A stretch of DNA of 64,000 nt from Coffea arabica. Taxonomy: Eukaryota; Streptophyta; Magnoliopsida; Gentianales; Rubiaceae. The stretch lies in the NCBI RefSeq assembly GCF_036785885.1, contig NC_092329.1, positions 1,922,001 through 1,986,000 on the forward strand. Direction: 5' to 3'. Below are positions 61,767 through 64,000 of the stretch, in pieces. The notes beneath the pieces are model-generated. The model was not told the origin of the DNA. It made no database searches and saw only the letters and a list, made by a program, of their open reading frames with translations. The position numbers and the translations under genes were made by a program. Every line of letters begins with the position of its first letter. Within the stretch, counting starts at the first letter, position 1.

Positions 61767-62230
61767 AAAGCTGCGTCACTGCACACTAGCGTCATTTCCT
61801 CCCTCCACTAAGCCAAGAAAAAGAGAGGGAGAAGACGGTTCCGCCGTACATGGCGGCACCAAAACTGTCGAGGGCATCCCTACCCAAACACCAACCATTC
61901 AGAGCGGCGCCCTCCCAACCTCATTGGCAGAACGGCTGGATGTGGGGTTGAGAGTTGCATACATGAAGGTCGCAATTGGGGAAAAGCTGCGGGTGTGCCA
62001 ACCATAAATTACCTTCACACATACTTGATCCCCAAAATATATACACCCTGAAAAATGCCACAAGAGCACCTTCCAGGTATATTGGCAGTCGCCCAAAGGA
62101 CACGAGTGGGCAATGTCAAATCTATTCACAGAAGTTATCCTCCACAATTCAATGGAGAAGGAAAATTGTTTTTTTGGGTTGGCGGTTTTTTGGAGAGGTG
62201 AGGGGGGGCGGGTTGGAGGAAGATGCATGA
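61767..62230. other. Unidentified conserved segment 3' of catalase B
   Basis: This is the unit B counterpart of 55016-55450. The minus-strand frame at 61921-62103 is kept at the same length (60 codons), with several amino-acid differences from the A copy (for example EDALVAFFKE versus EGALVAFFRV). The plus-strand frame is also kept. The function is unknown, and conservation may simply reflect recent duplication. Confidence 0.4.
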
Positions 62231-62260
62231 TCAAGTAAATCCTCGCACAGAGAACTGTTA

Positions 62261-62266
62261 TTTATT
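62261..62266 (-). terminator. Polyadenylation signal of catalase B
   Basis: AATAAA on the minus strand about 155 bases after the catalase B stop codon, matching the signal in unit A. Confidence 0.5.
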
Positions 62267-62419
62267 TAACACCGGGACATAATTTCAGTTTAAACCAGGC
62301 ATGGAAGCCTGTTCGGTACATAATACAACACACTGACTGAAGCATACTGAAGGACACCATCAACTTCTCCGAGAACAAACACTCCCTAGCCCGTAAGCCA
62401 CCAGGAACATTTATGGCCT

Positions 62420-63756
62420 TCACATTGTTGGCCTTACATTGAGACGAGTAGCTATTTTCTGACCAAGAGATTTGTCAGCCTGCAAGACAATCAAGTACTG
62501 AATCAGCAAAACCTACATTTTTTTCCCAAGGTTAGACTACTACAGATGCAAGTTAGAAAAAAACAGGGAGGTATGTAGACATGAAAATTAGACCTGAGAC
62601 CAGTATGAAATCCAGATACTGCGGATCTCATGGGTGACTCGTGCATCAGATAAAATATCAACCCATCGGCAGATAAATCTCTCTTGCCTGAGGAACACGG
62701 ATCAATCAGAACTCCAGAAAAATGAAACGCATACCATCAGTCAAAGAGCCATTAAGCAGTAAGCACCAAGAAATACCTGTCAGGTGCCCAGGATCGGTAT
62801 CTCTCTCCCGGTTGCTTGAAGTTGTTCTCCTTCGGAATAACACACTGCCAAAAAAAAAAAACCACAAATTTTAGGGTCACATCATTATCATATTTCACCA
62901 ATCCAAAGGTCCAGCAGGACCAAAGACAATTCCAAAATTCAAAGAGAAATTCCAATCCATCAGCTAAGAACAAAGGCACTTGAGGAGAAGGCATGTAGAC
63001 CTCCAAAGATCCCATGCAAGAAAAGAAACTATAGCAAGTACCATTAGCAGAAAAAGCAATAGCTCAATGGCTGGCATCCATAGTTTGCTCACAGGAAAAC
63101 AGATAATGTCATGTTCAAGAAAGGGAGTAAGTTCTACTCGTTAATGTTCAGTATATCGCTTCAAAGGAGGACAGTTTGCAGCAGAGCAACTAAGGGCCTA
63201 TTCTCAAATAATTCCAAATACCTGATTTTAGCTTTTGATTCTTAAGAATTTAGTTTCTCTCTGTTGTCAATTGCCTTTTAAAACCTGCTTTTGGCTTTTT
63301 TGGAGCAAAATAGATGAAAATCAGAAGCGGCAAAACAGCTGCTTTTGGTACCAATTCTGCCAATTCTGAAAACTAGAAGCGATTGAGAACAAACCACAAA
63401 ATTCAAGACCTATTTATCACTTTCTTCCTCCTACTCATCTACATGCACTCTCTCCTATTTTAGGAGAGAGGAGGGGGAGGGAGGGGAGAAGCAAAGATTA
63501 TGTATCATATATTCTTCAAATCCCAAGATGAAGTTATTAAGAGAACCGATTTTCCCAGATTTGATTAACTGCATAAAGGTATCAATTTTTTTTCCATAGT
63601 TCCTTTATCTAGATTCAAACAACAGCAAGAGCCTGAAAGTAAGCAAATCTACTCATAGAAACTCACCCTGTCACGCTTTCCTCTCAGGACAGTAGAGGGG
63701 ATGGGATGCCTCGCAGCATGACGAACAGGATCGAACCTTGAAGGGAAATAATCGAC
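62420..63756 (-). CDS. CAT: Catalase copy B (3' half only; gene continues past the window)
   Basis: The last four catalase exons of the tandem copy, right to left: 63756-63667, 62844-62777, 62687-62594 and 62479-62420. All lengths (90, 68, 94 and 60 bases) equal those of copy A. Splice sites are GT-AG and the frame is open to TGA. The C-terminal exon encodes the same peptide as copy A (ADKSLGQK...RPTM). Exon 5 differs from copy A at seven bases and all seven change the amino acid (for example RHAER to RHAAR and PPPVLSG to PSTVLRG). Exon 6 changes Gln to Pro (VIQKE to VIPKE) and exon 7 Ala to Ile (VDAL to VDIL). The residues that hold heme and do catalysis lie in exons outside the window. It may be functional, diverging, or an incipient pseudogene. 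Confidence 0.9.
63194..63395. mobile_element. MITE in catalase B intron 5 (duplicate of 56450)
   Basis: The same GGGCCTATTCTCAA...TTGAGAACAAACC element as in catalase A, at the same place in the intron, with a few base changes and a short CCAATTCTG duplication. It was copied with the gene. Confidence 0.65.
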
Positions 63757-64000
63757 CTGAAAAAACATTGAACAAAAAAGTTTAGTACAACTAAGCATAA
63801 GATAAGCCCATTTTAACTCCCATTCACAAAGTCCCTAAGCCAAAAAAAAAAAAACTGAAGTGATTTTATTGTAAAGCAACTACACAACAAAGTTGGAAAA
63901 ACAGAATGGGTACTACTTCTGGCATTTTTTCATTTTTCAAACTGTCCTCTATGCCTTGAGTCATGACCAATATGTTATAAGATAGCTTTCCACTCAACTC

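Larger units (their letters stand above)
61565..64000 (-). repeat. Tandem duplication unit B (cut by window edge)
   Basis: This is the second, head-to-tail copy of the unit that begins at 54743. It starts directly where the upstream flank of catalase A ends, so 61564/61565 is the apparent junction. It includes the 3' flank, the catalase 3' exons, and the MITE in the catalase intron, all in the same order and strand as in unit A. Confidence 0.88.

Noticed and set aside
1..64000. CRISPR array, bacterial operon or phage-type system
   Set aside because: No regularly spaced repeats with unique spacers; the intron-rich plant genes exclude a prokaryotic origin.

Overview
This window is eukaryotic nuclear DNA from a flowering plant, most likely a eudicot and probably an asterid. 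The genes carry many short GT-AG introns in AT-rich DNA, all five gene families are plant types, and the repeats are plant MITEs, SINEs and Mutator-like elements. The repeat style faintly suggests Gentianales (Rubiaceae-like), but that is only a guess.

Layout. (1) 1-2454, plus strand: the last two exons of a receptor-like cytoplasmic kinase of the PBL21/22 type; its 5' exons lie outside the window. (2) 6655-11054, plus strand: a complete six-exon, 462-residue kinase of the PBL31/CX32 type with an N-terminal acylation signal. (3) 11055-26900: about 16 kb with no gene I can support, filled with transposon debris. It holds two Mutator-like non-autonomous elements with perfect 9-bp target duplications, two tRNA-derived SINEs with perfect target duplications, a mariner-type element and nested insertions. 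(4) 28014-46104, plus strand: an NPC1 sterol/lipid transporter in 38 recognisable coding exons, with an unresolved first exon. (5) 47474-51589, minus strand: a complete 930-residue NIN-like (RWP-RK plus PB1) nitrate-response transcription factor, convergent with NPC1. (6) 54743-64000, minus strand: a head-to-tail tandem duplication of about 6.8 kb carrying a catalase gene. The first copy is complete (eight exons, 492 residues, all heme and catalytic residues present). The second copy is cut by the window edge after its last four exons.

How the genes relate. From memory, the order PBL21/22 - PBL31 - NLP4/5 - catalase pair is also found in two Arabidopsis chromosome 1 segments (around At1g20620-20650 and At1g76350-76370). 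The window therefore looks like an ancestral eudicot block with NPC1 lying inside it. The genes are not an operon and I see no evidence of a shared pathway. The kinases act in membrane-proximal signalling, NPC1 in endomembrane sterol/lipid handling, NLP in nitrate-driven transcription and catalase in peroxisomal H2O2 removal.

The most notable observations are four: the recent catalase duplication, in which exon 5 of the second copy shows only amino-acid-changing differences; one Mutator-like family present three times, once inside the catalase gene; nested and rearranged repeats inside two of those elements; and an unidentified segment kept 3' of both catalase copies. I found no clearly new biological system.
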